The notes beneath the pieces are model-generated. The model ran no database searches, was not told where the DNA came from, and was given only the letters and a program-made list of their open reading frames with translations. A program made the translations under genes and the position numbers. Shown here piece by piece: positions 23,900 through 36,400 of a stretch of 64,000 nt of DNA. The stretch comes from Acorus gramineus (lineage: Eukaryota; Streptophyta; Magnoliopsida; Acorales; Acoraceae), in assembly GCA_030737835.1 (NCBI GenBank), contig CM060849.1:20444074-20508073 (forward strand). The letters are read 5' to 3'. Each line of letters starts with the position of its first letter. Positions within the stretch are counted from its first letter, which is position 1.

Positions 23900-26800
23900 T
23901 TACACGGTGTAGTGTTGTTGGATGGTATCGATGTCGAGCCCCTTTAGTTTCACAACAGACTCAACATGTCCCTTCAACGTGTGAAGCTCCCGAAGCCTGC
24001 AGAGTTCAAACATTGATTCAATGTAAGGGAAAAAAAAAAGTATTACATGTTGAAAAATGGTTGTTTGTGAAGAAATGACACTGACGGTGCTGGCCTGCTG
24101 GGGAAAATTCAGCCCCCATGCTTACCTATAGTAAACAAATTATTCAGAGAGTTTTGTGGCAATGGGTGTGATGGGTGGGTGACTCAAAAGGCAAATGGCC
24201 AGAATTCACTCAGCAAAAAACTGGATCTCTAGCTTCTACGTGGACATTCAATTTCAATGAACTCTTTATCTTTTAGCAGACCCAACCAACTAGGTTTTTT
24301 TTTTTTTTTTTAAATGTATGTGAGACCCACACATTAAGAATTTTTTCCCCATAAGTGGAAATGGTATTAAACAGGAATTTCAATAAGTTTACAGTGTAAT
24401 ACGCTAAATAAGTCTAATGGATCAAGTCCTCTTAACTTTCAGGATCACATGACTAAATCTTAATTATCTGTTATGTTGATGTTTATGACAATGGACTATA
24501 TCTAGGCAAGCCTATCCTGATAATAGGTTCCATAATTGCATACCTTGCAACCTCTGCACGCCTCTTTGCCTGCTCTGCAATCTCCGAAAGCTCTCTGTAG
24601 CTACTCTTGTCTGAGAATAGGTTGCCAGTATCAGGTGGCTGAAGACCATGCAAGGTCCTCTGTGCCATGGCCCACTGGGCTTCCCTCTCCTCTCTGCCAT
24701 AATCTTTCTTGGTGGTGAAAGCAGTCTGTTATTCCGAGCAAGCAAAAAAATGCCAGAGTTAAGAGGACTTCGATCAAAAATGATATAGTCCACTAGATGG
24801 TCTAAAAAAAACAGGCGAGACGGATGGTTACCTTGTTTTCGAGGAGGGTATCCCAAGCCTTTCCACTGAGGATGTAGCGGGTAGCAAATTTGAAAAGGTC
24901 AAGAGGGACATAAAACACAATACTGTAAAGCCAGATGACACCAGCCCAGCCCCACCCAACTCCTTTGATCCTTGCGAAGCCCCAGTTGGCATAGACAGCA
25001 ATGAGGGTTGCCACCTATTACCACATCAAACAGTGAAATTTAAAGAATAAAAAAGCTTATCCGCTCAATTCAACTTCTCACACTTAACAGGTGAAACATT
25101 GTAGTTGTCCAAAATAGTAGGATGAAGATGTGTCACCAGAAAGGGAAAAAAAATTCCCAATATGCTTTCACTACGCAACATGATAAAAAAGACTAAATGA
25201 AGTTTAATAGCCATGCAAAAGCTTCTTGAATCAAATAAGTGTGTGCTTTGAAAAGAGAAGCTCAATATTTGCTGTCATTATCAGTAAATCACTCCACGCC
25301 ATCCAGCATGCTTATCACTGAGCACGGGGTCTACCTTGAAAAGCCTTATCAAAATCCCATATTTTGGATGGTCAACTAAGGCAGGCAGTGGTCCACGGAA
25401 AGGTTCATCAGTGACCAAAACTTTTTAGTCCACAGAAGGCACATGGTACAAGAGATGATATGGAAAGTAATGTATAGATAGAGGACAATATGTGACCGAT
25501 ATTCTGGTCCACTATGAAAAGTGATTCGCACTATGTTCTTCTGGCAGATATCATTTTTAAAAAGAAGAATAAAACATTATTCCCTTTCTTTCCTTTTCTT
25601 TTCTGTTTTCTTTTCCAAAGCCAAACTATAGTGTAAACTACATCTCTTAAGATGAATAGAAGATGCATGCAATCTTGACAGTCACGTAATGAATCAGTTC
25701 AACCTAACTTTTCTCAGTGAAATTTTATCATGGCCCATTAATCAGGCGGTTGAAGGCCAAGTGGCATGTAAAAGGAATATACAAGAAATCTTGGGAGAGA
25801 ACAAAATGCAAAATGAGGATTGTTGATTTGGGGATAAACCCCAGGGGCTACCATGGGCAAAGATTTCTTTTGGAAAGAAAAAAAAATAAACAAAAGGGGG
25901 AGAAGGATCTTACCAGCTGCGCGATCATGAAGGCAGTGACCAAGAGAAGTCCAGGGCGTTCTAACCATGACCAGCTTCGAGATCGTGTTACAAAAATGAG
26001 AGCTTGACTCACAATACTCACTTGTAGATACAAAGCAGCCATCATTTCGTCAGGGCTGTGCCTCAACGATCTGACTTGGAACTTGTCCTGCATTATTCAA
26101 CAAACAATGATAATGGTTAAAGGTTGTCAGGAGAGAATAAGCTACATTGCTGAACAAGAATTTCACAACATAGGAGGACCCCAATGGCAGTAATATGTAT
26201 TGAATTACCAGAAAAATCAATCCATAGATGGAAAATTAGATGCATGATGCAAAGACAGAAAAGCTTACTGAGAAGAAATCAGTTTCTTTCATGGCCCAGA
26301 AAAAAATAACAGTCATCACCGCCAAATAACCACCCAGAACCACACCAGTGGCGAATATCTCTTTTAGCTTCCAACTGTCTGGCGTGGGAGATGGTTTCAC
26401 CCTATCCTTTGAGATGGTCATAATTGTACCTGTGTGGTAACAATCTTGATTTAAGAAGATGAAGAAAGAGAACTGCTAATACAACTTAGCAACTTCTTAG
26501 TTGAGAACAAACCATCATTCAAAATTGCAATGATCAAAACCATAAATGGGGAGAAATCGAACTTCCATATCAATGCTATAAGCATGAAACCGAGCTACAA
26601 AAGTAGAAAAAGAACAAACCAATTAGGAACATCAATTGTTATAATTTATATAAAACAACATTAATGAAGTGTTTTAACAATTCAATTGCTGCCTGATTCC
26701 ACAGAAGTCAGGGTTCTGGGACACAGGATATTGTCCCATTGGTCAGATCACATGGTGGAGTATCCATGTTTCAAACCATTAATATCCATTGTGAGAAAAA

Positions 26801-29800
26801 TTGAGAAGTTATGGGATCATATGGTACTTACAACAATACGGATAGTGATGGAAACCGCATATATCTGTGAAGAACATAACAGAAAGGAGCAATTCAGTTC
26901 ATTGTTCAACGAAACAAACAGAGTATAAAATACTACGTATGCGTATAGATCTTACGGTGTAATTTTTCATCCTCTGGAAAATTGCTCGACTAGTCAGGAC
27001 AGCACTGATAATGACGCTAAGCCCTGGCTCTGTCAATACAATATCAGAAGCACCCCTAGCAGCATCTGTGGCATCAGCAACAGCTATACCAATATCAGCC
27101 TTCTTTAAGGCAGGAGCATCGTTCACTCCATCTCCAGTCATACCACATATGTGCTTCTTCTCTTGCAACCTCCTCACAATTTCATATTTATGTTCTGTTC
27201 ACCAAAACCAACCAGCTATTAGAAACAATCATGGCATTTGAAAGGGCGGATAAAATATTTAATTGAAAAAGAAATAAGAACCCACCAGGAAATACTCCAG
27301 CAAACCCATCTGCCTTCTCAATCAATTCATCAACTGGAAGACCTGCAATGGATGAGTCCTTATCCTGCCCAAGCAAGGATGAGGATGGATACATGTTTGT
27401 ACCCATTCCAAGTCTCCTTCCCGTCTCCTTAGCAATGGCTAACTGATCCCCTGAAAACAGATGATGTCGTAAATATAAATATACACCACAGGAAGTAATG
27501 AAAAAAAAAATCTATAATTCTAACACACGAGAACAAATCATTACCAGTGATCATCTTTACATTAACACCAAGGTTAAGGGCCCTGCGGATGGTTTCAGCA
27601 CTATCATGCCTGGGAGGGTCGAAGAGAGGCAACAGCCCGACAAATTGCCATGGAGCACCATGACTCTCTTTTGTTCTCTCTGGCACTTCCTGTCAATGAG
27701 GTAGATTGAAACCAGAGATGAGAAAGATAGCTATCACATCAAACAGTAAAAGACTGTGCAAGATAACAAACCTGTCTTCCAACGGCCAAAGATCGCAGTC
27801 CACGCTCCGCAAATTTGTCGATCACAGAATGGACCCTCTGGCGAACATCTTCCTTGCAGTTGCACAGGTTCAAAATCTGTTCCAATGGCCAATTTAAGTA
27901 AGCAAATCTACAATGTTCATTGATCCTCTTTTCTTTTCTTTTCTTTTCTTGTTTTTTTGAATAAAACAGTAGGCAGCTTCCCTCTATATATTCATTCAGG
28001 GAATGCCCAAAAGTGAGTACAGTAACAAGGACAAGAAAAAATTGTCCGAGATGACCCTAGTAGAAGAGGTCACTACTAGGGCCAAAACCTTCTCTTAAGA
28101 GAAACACAAAAATGAACAAAATTAAAAACCTGCTCAGGAGCACCCTTGCTAGATCGGTGCCAGTGGCCATCATGATCAATGTAAGTGAGGGCAGTTCTCT
28201 TGTCCACAGGGTTAAATGGCAAAAAGTGCACCTCCTTAACCCCAGCTCTTGCCTGCCCAAAATTCACCAATTTTTAGTTACATCCATTTTCGAGAAGCCT
28301 AAAAACAGCATTTAAAAAAAAGTTTTAAAATCAATACCTCCTTTGGATCAGCAAGCATGCCAACAATAGCAGCATCAATGGCATCCTGATTTTCAGTCCT
28401 CGAAGCCCTTGCAGCGAGCAATATGACATGCTCCTTGTCAACACCCTTAGCAAACACCTCAATAAGATTCCTGTCAACACTGAGCTTGTTGAGGGTCAGA
28501 GTCCCAGTCTTGTCACTGCAAAGCACGTCCATGCCGGCCATCTCCTCGATCGCAGTCATCCTTTTGGTGATGGCTCCCTGCTCAGACAGCCTGTGGGAAC
28601 CGATAGCCATCGTGACCGACAAGACCGTCGGCATGGCAATGGGAATCCCTCCAATCAATAGGACGAGGAGGTTATCAATTCCATCACGATATTTACGGTG
28701 CTGGATCGGGTACATGACGATAATCTCAATGACAATCCCGATTGCGATGGAGCAGATACAGAAGTTCCCAATGGCGGTGAGGACCTTCTGGAAGTGTCCG
28801 ACCTGATTGGTACTGTCGACCAGGTGGGCAGCCTTCCCGAAGAAGGTGTGGACTCCCGTGGCAATAACAACTGCCTCAATCTCACCCTGCTTGCAGGTTG
28901 AGCCCGAGAAGACCTCGTCCCCAGGGTGCTTGGTGACAGGTAGAGACTCGCCCGTCAAGGCAGACTGGTCGATCTTTAACGGATCACCCTCAAGAAGGCG
29001 AGCATCAGCAGGGACAATGTCGCCCAATTTGATGCTGATGATATCTCCGGGCACCAGAATTGCAGCGTCTTGTTCACTCCATCGCTGGTCTCTCAGCACC
29101 TACAGACAGCGAAAACAACATAACCCACATCAAACACCTAAATTTCATGACTGAACTATAAAAGGAGCAAAATTTGAGGACTATTTACCTTCGTTTTGGG
29201 TGCGAGACCGGCCATGAGGGCGGCGGCGGCGTTGCCGGCGTTATTCTCCTCTATGAAACTGATGGTGGAGTTGATCACAAGCAGCACAACAATCCCGACG
29301 AAGTCCTGCCAATCCGGAGGCTTTCCGTCGCCGTTGGCGAGTGCGATCGCCATGATTGCGGCCATCTCCATGACCCACGAAAGGGGGTTCCACATGAAGC
29401 CCAAAAATTTCAAGATCTTGCTCTCCTGTTTTCATGGAAACCCATAAAACCTTTAGATTCATCGAAGATGAAAACAAATTACAGAAACCGAAAAACTCGG
29501 GGAGAGGGACAGAGATTAGAGGGACCTTCTTCTCTTCGAGTTTGTTGGGTCCGAAGATCTGGAGACGGCTGGCCCCCTCGTCGGAGGTGAGACCCTCCTT
29601 CGTGCATTTCAGCTGCTCGAACACCTCCTCGATCGGGATCCTCTCCTGAGATTACCACACAAAAAAATAAAAGACAGAGCCCTTCAGTACGCGTTTGACA
29701 GCGTGTCCGTACGAAACTATAAACCGATCGGAGAAGAAGGCGAGAATCGTGATATTCTCGTTAATTTCTCGTTTAGCCCGTTTGGATACGAAATAATCTA

Positions 29801-30900
29801 GAATAAAATAAAATAAATAATTTTTAGGTTTTGAATGTATTAAACATCCTTGGATAACATGGGGGTAGCATAAACTATTATAAAATCAATTATCATCTTT
29901 TTTTTTTTTTTATATTGTATAAATTTTTATTTTTATTCACATTTTATTTGTGTTTTATTTAAACAAACAAAAAAAAATCATTATTATATTTTACAATAAA
30001 AATAATTTAAAATATAATTAAACACATAATCATTTATAGAGTAACCTTAAAATAAGTTACACTGTATGTCCAAGCAAAAGAAGAACAAAAAGGACGTGGA
30101 GAATATCAAAACAACCAACTTTAATGAAACCAAAATCCAATGAATAATAGTCGTACGATGCTAATCGATCGGCTATCAGGTGAGAAGACGAGATATCGCC
30201 GAGAAAAACAGCCGATATGAAGAGAAGTGAACGGACGGTACGAAAAGTACCCAAAACCGTACCTCGTCAGGCCAAGTAAACCCAAAAACCAGAAATGGCG
30301 ATGACAGTGAATGAAAACAAACGATTAAACTAATCCTAACAAACGAGACACTTTAAATCGCGAGGAATCTCGCCGTGTTTTCCAACAAACAAAAATTAAA
30401 AAAAAAAAAAAAAGTCCCCGGAAACAAAGCCGTCATTTCTTCAGTTTGCCCCCCCCCCCCAGATTCCGTCCCTGCTTCGCAAATACGCAAAGAATTTTTT
30501 TCTAAAAAAAAAAAAAAAAAAAAAATCTCTTTCACTTTAATTCGCTAAAAAAAGAAAGTACGATTTCTTAAAAGAAGAAAATTACGATATGTTTATGAGA
30601 AACCGCACAGGAGGACCAACCGACAAAGTAAGACATCATGCTTTTAATCTCGCTTTATCGATCTTACAGAGAAGTCGCCAAAGAAAAAAAAGAGTACGAG
30701 AGTTTCATCTCTGTAACTACAGATCCTCCCAAAAAAAACAATCAACGAAGGCTCACATAACAAAATCAAGCTAAACAAAACACAGTCGTAAATTCAACAA
30801 AAACAGTGAAAAAAAAAAAACAAGGAATCTCAAGAAAGCTCACCAGATCCACCGATTCGTTCTTGATCTCCTCGAGACTGATCGCCTTTTCGCTTGCCAT
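23900..30900 (-). CDS. Plasma-membrane H+-transporting P-type ATPase (AHA/PMA family)
   Basis: P3A proton pump that hydrolyses ATP to export H+ and energise the plasma membrane. I traced 16 exons, all GT-AG with matching phases: 30900-30844, 29645-29526, 29425-29189, 29099-28338, 28252-28130, 27876-27772, 27689-27545, 27450-27286, 27194-26956, 26864-26832, 26594-26513, 26429-26269, 26087-25914, 25014-24832, 24725-24544, 23996-23900. The sum is 2865 nt or 954 residues, normal for the family. Key residues: TGES at 187-190 (dephosphorylation), Asp334 in DKTGTLT (phosphorylation), GDGVNDAP at 592-599, Arg660 and Asp689 (proton path, equivalents of Arabidopsis AHA2 R655 and D684), and Asn111 (N106 equivalent). 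The C-terminal autoinhibitory domain is intact and ends YTV with penultimate Thr953, the 14-3-3 site. The FQVRS and [10 protein letters not shown] segments look closest to the AHA1/AHA2 subfamily. Exon 10 is only 33 nt. No defect was found, so it is probably functional. Confidence 0.97.
28055..28081. repeat. Perfect 9-bp inverted repeat in ATPase intron 5
   Basis: ccctagtag at 28055-28063 is matched by ctactaggg at 28073-28081 with a 9-base loop, inside the intron at 28129-27877. The surrounding intron, with a gaataaaacagtaggcagct string next to a TTTTC run (27931-27950), resembles the reversed 3' end of a LINE. That origin is only a suggestion. Confidence 0.5.
29776..30075. mobile_element. 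MITE-like insertion in ATPase intron 1
   Basis: The left edge reads agcccgtttggatacgaaat, and the reverse complement of the right edge reads cttttgcttggacatacagtg with ttattt inside. These are loosely inverted termini around a very AT-rich core. GTTTGGATA-type ends are common in plant MITEs. Intron 1 is about 1.2 kb, and this insertion explains part of that size. The boundaries are approximate. Confidence 0.4.
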
Positions 30901-30998
30901 CTTCACAGCAGAACACCAGAGCTCCTCCAACGGAACCCCTCCTCGAAAACGAAAACCAACAGAAACAACCCCTCCCCCCCAAAAAAAAAAACCCTAAA

Positions 30999-31031
30999 TC
31001 AGATCAGAGAGAACAAAAAGACGCTCGCCAT
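30999..31031 (-). promoter_or_regulatory. 10-codon upstream ORF in ATPase leader
   Basis: From the ATG at 31031 the minus strand reads ten codons, MASVFLFSLI, and then TGA at 30999, 98 bp before the main ATG at 30900. With the TATA box at 31146-31152 the transcript should include it. Short uORFs in the leaders of Nicotiana plasma-membrane H+-ATPase genes are known and affect translation, so a similar role here is plausible but inferred. Confidence 0.6.
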
Positions 31032-31110
31032 TTGTAGTCTCGCTCTTTCGTTCTCCACCTCAAAAAATCAAACAAAAAAAAAAAGAAATCCCACAAATCG
31101 AAGGTCCTCT

Positions 31111-31127
31111 CTCTCTCTCTCTCTCCA
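31111..31127. repeat. CT microsatellite near the ATPase transcript start
   Basis: A plus-strand (CT)n run that is GA-rich in the sense strand. It lies about 20-35 bp downstream of the TATA box, so it sits at or just after the inferred start of transcription. Confidence 0.75.
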
Positions 31128-31145
31128 ACCAAGCCCACCACCTCC

Positions 31146-31152
31146 CTTTATA
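31146..31152 (-). promoter_or_regulatory. TATA box of the H+-ATPase gene
   Basis: The minus strand reads tataaag in the context gggtataaaggg, within the last GC-richer stretch before the gene and about 250 bp upstream of the start codon. It predicts transcription starting around 31115-31120 and a 5' leader of about 215 nt. Confidence 0.65.
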
Positions 31153-31159
31153 CCCTAAA

Positions 31160-31794
31160 ATACCCCTCGCGGGACCCACCCCGAACATTTGCTTTTTCGG
31201 AAAGGTGACCGGTTATAGCCGGTGATTTGGGGGTCACCGCCCGCCTCGAGAGGCGAAAACCTACCGCTCTCTAAAAGCCGCCTTCCACGTGGCGTGCTTT
31301 CATTGGCTGTTTAGTGACTCTTTTTTTTCCCTAATTGTGATGTGATTTATGTATTTTAATTAAGGCAAGTCGTCGTTTTTGTTTTTTAAACTAGGCTTCA
31401 ATAATGGAGAGGGACCACCATTACTGACCGTTCGATCCAGCGAGGACCGGTAGATTTTTTGGCTTCTTTTATTATTTTGGAATTAATTTATTGTCATTAC
31501 AGCGCACCTGGACTTTTTTTTTTGAGTCTTTTGACAGGCGTATCGGGCACTAAAACACTTAAAATAGTGATATTTAAAGAAGGAAAGAAAATGTATTGAA
31601 AATGTTAGTTACAAACCATTCTTGGAATCCATTTTATGGTTTTTAACATGTTATGAATTTTATTTTAAAATTATCTTAGATTCAATTCTCTTTTTAACTC
31701 TAAATGCACTCCATATCTTTTTTTTCTTTTAAGAATATATCATATCATTTAATTAGTTATATTTTTTTATAATATATATATATAAAAAATAAAT
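31160..31794. other. ATPase promoter region and flank of the MULE
   Basis: GC-richer sequence from 31160 to about 31300, containing ccttccacgtggcgtg with an ACGT-core (G-box-like CACGTGG) motif at about 31286-31293, is the probable proximal promoter of the H+-ATPase gene. Beyond it the DNA becomes AT-rich up to the MULE end at 31795. Confidence 0.5.
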
Positions 31795-31916
31795 GGGGAA
31801 ATTAATTAGGGGTCCCTGACCCTATATTCATAATAACAATAAGTCCCTGGACTGTTTTACAATAATGATAAGTCCCTAAACTCAAAAGCTATTATCTTTG
31901 GGTCCCTCAAACTAAC
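31795..31916 (+). repeat. Left terminal inverted repeat of the MULE
   Basis: Begins ggggaaattaattagg and continues through gtccctgaccctatattc. Positions 31795-31849 are identical to the reverse complement of 41473-41419, and 12 mismatches fall in the remaining 67 bp by my alignment. Confidence 0.95.
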
Positions 31917-32062
31917 AAAGTTACTAACTGTCATTGAAAATCCCCTTTATACCCCTCCCACTTAAAACCCTCTCCCCCCCCCTTCAAAACCTTTCATTCC
32001 CTGTGTAAACCCTCGTCTCACCACCTCCCCCCATCTCCACTATCCTCCCCTATTAAACCTGG

Positions 32063-32150
32063 TGTCCGACGGTGTTCGGGGAGGTCGAGTCGGCGGTGAA
32101 GAAACCCATTTGTCGGACGGAGTTCGGGGAGGTCGAATCGGCGGCGAAGA
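32063..32150 (+). repeat. Tandem pair of a GC-rich approximately 45-bp unit
   Basis: The segment ttcggggaggtcgagtcggc near 32074 is repeated as ttcggggaggtcgaatcggc near 32123, each followed by ggtgaagaa or ggcgaagaa. It lies in the leader or promoter side of the plus-strand MULE gene. No function is assigned. Confidence 0.7.
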
Positions 32151-32153
32151 ACA

Positions 32154-32172
32154 CCCCCCCCCCCCCCCCCCC
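32154..32172 (+). repeat. Poly-C run of 19 bases
   Basis: Nineteen consecutive C immediately after the GC-rich tandem pair, inside the left non-coding arm of the MULE. The exact length is suspect in any assembly. Confidence 0.85.
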
Positions 32173-33421
32173 GTTTTAACTTGAGCGAGGGTTTGGATCA
32201 TAGGAAGGAGAGAAGGTCAAGATTTTCTTCTTCTTCTTCGAGTGAGAGAGAGAGAGAGAGAGAGGTCGTCGTTCCCCAATGCCTTCTTCAAAAGCTCCAC
32301 TACTCTTTGAAGGTCCTCTCCCTATCTCTTTGTATATCTCTGTCTGGACTTCAGCAGTTGTTGATGAAATGTTGTTATTGTGTGTTTCAGGGAATCTTGT
32401 GTTGTTTTAATAGTTGAAATTTTTAACAAAGATTGGTTCTTGACTGGCCCTTGATTGAATTATTGGGGTTATTTTTCTCTTAAGATTAGTATCTTGTTGT
32501 GGGTTTTGGATTGCAGGGAGATCTAGATTTAGATAGGGGTAGCAATTTTTAAGGTCGAGATTGATTTCTCTTCTTTGTTTTTTAGAATTTAGGGTTTGGC
32601 ATTGGACATTGTCATCATGTGTTGGGTAAATACATCTAGTATACCAGGTAAATACATCTAGTATACCAAGGACAGTTTCAGTCACATGTTTCACTGGATC
32701 AACATATATGTAGAAGTTGTACGACCTGGAAAATTTCACTGCCTAATTTTAAGGTTTGAGAAAATGTGGCTTTTAATCTTGTCTATGAACAAGTACAATG
32801 TGGAACCCTCAATTGTTGAATAATCCTGTTCAAAATTTTTGAGTGTGCCGTCCGTTTTTGTCATGTTTTTATAGCTGAACCCAATTGTTTGAGTTGTTCT
32901 TTGGCCCTGTTTATATATTAAGTATTAGATTTAGTGTGAAGTAATGAGTAACTAATGATTATTTTTTGGAGTAGTGGGGTGTTATTTGTATTCGCTGTAA
33001 TGGGCTAGTAAATGCTACATGGCCTTGAAACTGGAGCTCTTAGGCTCCCATGAAGTGGGTAAAAATGGAGGTCTTTCCGTTATTCTCTTCCTGTACATTG
33101 TTATGCTTCTTTGATACACTGTTATCAAAAAGAAAAACAGTCAATGACTCCATGCTAATTCTTTAAACATTTTTCATCAAAGATCTCTGTTATATTTTCA
33201 AATATTTGGCTTATGTTTTGTATTTGTTTTTCAAATTTGTTATTTCCCAAATTCCTTTTTTTTGTACACTGTTATTCTCTTCCTGTACATTATTATGCTT
33301 CTTTGATACACTGTTATGCTCTATATGTATATTGATAAATCATTATTCTAATTATGTAGTATGACGGACTGTTCACCACCTTTTCCAACATTTTTTTTCC
33401 ATGTTGTTAGGTTGAAACATA
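32173..33421. other. Left non-coding arm of the MULE (promoter/leader of the Ulp1-type gene)
   Basis: Contains a GA microsatellite at about 32244-32261. Between about 33090 and 33320 there are several copies of the element-specific motif (tgtacattgttatgc, gatacactgttat, tgtacactgttattc). An intron in the 5' UTR is possible. No coding sequence was recognised before the ATG at 33422. Confidence 0.5.
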
Positions 33422-36400
33422 ATGGCTCGTCTGCAGAAAATCACACCACGACGAAGTTCTCGAAACCAAAAAGCAGTAGTCTCTAAAGAGGATGATCCTT
33501 TTACCTCCACTAGAAAGACTCGGGCATCATCATCAAGAGATCCTCAAAATCCCAAGAAGACTCGGGAAAAGTCCAAACCAAAGTCAGCCACTAATACGAA
33601 GTCCAAATCGAAGCCATCCACCATGAGGAATAAAAAGGAACAAGGCAAACTCCTAGTCTCTAAAGAGGATGATCCTTTTACGTCTACTAGAAAGACTCGG
33701 GCATCATCATCACGAGATCCTCAAAATCCCAAGAAGACTCGGGAAAAGTCCAAACCCAAGTCAGCCACTAATACGAAGTCCAAATCGAAGCCATCCACCA
33801 TGAGGAATAAAAAGGAACAAGGTAAACTCTTATTACATGCACTGCACAAGATTAAAACACATGTGTACACTGTTAAAATGATCTGTGCACACCATTGAAG
33901 TGGTTTTGTACACTCTTAACATACTTTTGTACACTATTAACTCTTTGGTACTATCTTATAATAGGGACAGTGAAACCCTTTCTACCCAAATCGATGCTGG
34001 TGCAGCATAGGTGCTTCCCAATCTATTACATAACTGCCATGGATGGGATGGAAGTCAGAGAATGCCACAGAAGATTGATGAAGAAGACACCATTCAATAT
34101 TTTGGTTAATATTCCGAGGATACAGTTCCAGTCAGAGTTACTTGATGTCATCGTTAGCAGCTACAAATCTGATGGAGATTTCTTCGAGATAGGTGGGCAG
34201 CCGATATCTTTGACTCCCGAAGATGTTGCCCTCATCATAGGGCTGCCAGCCTTTGGGGAGACCCCTAACTTGAACTCATCATCTACAAAGTCCGAATTGA
34301 AGAAGCGGTTCTTCAGTGATACTTCCATCATCACCAGGGCAGCCTTGAAGGAAAGTATGTCTCACTTGATGAACTCTGACGACCCTAAAGACATCGAAGA
34401 TTTTGTGAGACTTTGGATAGCTTTCATATTTGCGTCGTTTCTGTTTCCGATTGGACACTACAATTGCCCAATTCCTCTTTTAGGATTGTTGGATAATCTG
34501 AAATCCACATGGAAGTATGCATGGTCCGTTGCCATCCGCGATCAACTGATGGAGGGCGTACGGAAACAACGAGCCTGCATAACAATGAGGGACGAGGGCC
34601 AATATTCCAAATCATCAATGGGATACGTTTTTGGTTGCACCGCGGTTCTCTGTGTAAGTATCACATCACTTGAAAAAATGTAAATGTTTTTTTAATTATT
34701 AATTTGTCAGAAGAATTAATGAAATAATTTTTATAGGCTTGGTTCTACGAGCACACAAGAACAACTAGATGGATGCCTACAGCTCACCATGTCTCCCCAC
34801 GATTATTCAAGTGGGCGATGAAACTGAAGAGGAGAAGGGGGGAGAAAAATGCTGACCCCTTCAGGGTAACCGCGGCTGAGGTAAATAACTCATAATCACA
34901 ATTATATATATATGAACTGTTATGCATACATATGTAAACTTATTCAAATTATCTGAAATAGTACACTGTTATTTAAAATCTGTACACTATTATTTCAAAT
35001 ATGTACACTATTAAGTCATCTGTGTGCACTAGTTGAAGACATGTGTACACTAAAGATGTACATTATTATCTTCTGTGCACACTGATTGAGCACATTTGTA
35101 CATTACTAATTCAAATGTGTACACTACTATATATGACCTGATCTACTCTGTATAATATTGACATAGATTTCCTTTTGTGTTGTAGGTTATGATAGCCCTC
35201 AAGGTTGACGATGGAGAGAGATGGCTCCTCAATGGGGGTAGGATGGATAAAATTCAGGGGAGGAACACTCCCTTGAATTATTGGAAGGAGGAGGATGAAC
35301 AACAACACCAGAGCTAAAAAGATGTAGGAGATTGGCTAGTGCAGTTCCCTCTATCTCATTGAAGAGGAAATTGGGGTCACTTCGTCATTATGGAGGAAGT
35401 AGACTAAGGAAGAAACTAAAAGAGATGAAGGGAGAGATGGAGGTGCTTAAGTCAAAGGTGGAGTTGTTGACGGCTCAAAATGCCCAGCTATCTAAGGAGC
35501 TTCAGAAGAAGGGGGAGGGAGAAGAGGGGGGAGAAGAAGAACAAAACTTGAAAGAAGGGGAGGAGGCCTCTGAAAATGATGAATACTACATAATTAAGAG
35601 ATGCGAATTTGATGGTGTAGATGAGTCATGTGGGGATGATGTCATAGGTGGAGCTAGTGAAGATGGGTTTGACAAAGAACCCTATAGCATTGTGGATGTT
35701 AGCTCCCAGGAGATGGACTTATCCATTGTTCCATTCAGTCAGGATCCCGACGAAGTGTTTTCTGTCATTCCTTTCAGTCAGAATCCTGATGAAGGGATCA
35801 TTCAGGGGGTTCCAAAAAAAGCCTCCTATGTTGAGAGATTGAAGAGGAGAAACAGGATGTCCTCATATTTACTGCGGTCTCCATACTACCATGGAGCTGT
35901 GAAGAAGGAGTTGCTCAAGGCAATGGATAATGTAGTGCAAGAAACTGAGCTGTTGTTGTTGACCCCCCCATCACCAAAAGGAAAAAAAATGACTAATGTA
36001 CTATTTAAAATCCCAAAGAGAAAGGTAAGCAAAATACAATCTTTGCTTAAAAATTCAGAAATTAAGTGAAATAATATAGCCATTTTTCATGTATTATAAT
36101 TTGCAGGTCCTCACAGAGAAACGAAGAAATTATCAAGGGAAGAGGTTTTGTCCGCCGAAGATGATGAGTTGATTAATCAGTTTTTGTCATTACCAATCAC
36201 AAGGTATATATATAAAACATTTAAAAATATTTTTTAAATTTGATAAACACTGTTAACAGTTACCTATATGCATGATGTACATTATAGGGATCCATACTTG
36301 TGCATTGGGGAAAAATGTATTAACGCCTGGCAAATACGAGATGTGCTTTTCAAGTTAGAATTGGAGGATGACGTAAGTGAAAATATTTACAATATGGTAA

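Noticed and set aside
28423-29590. Long plus-strand frames opposite the H+-ATPase (28423-28806, 28807-29154, 29174-29590)
   Set aside because: They are antisense shadows of the GC-rich ATPase exons and encode nothing recognisable.
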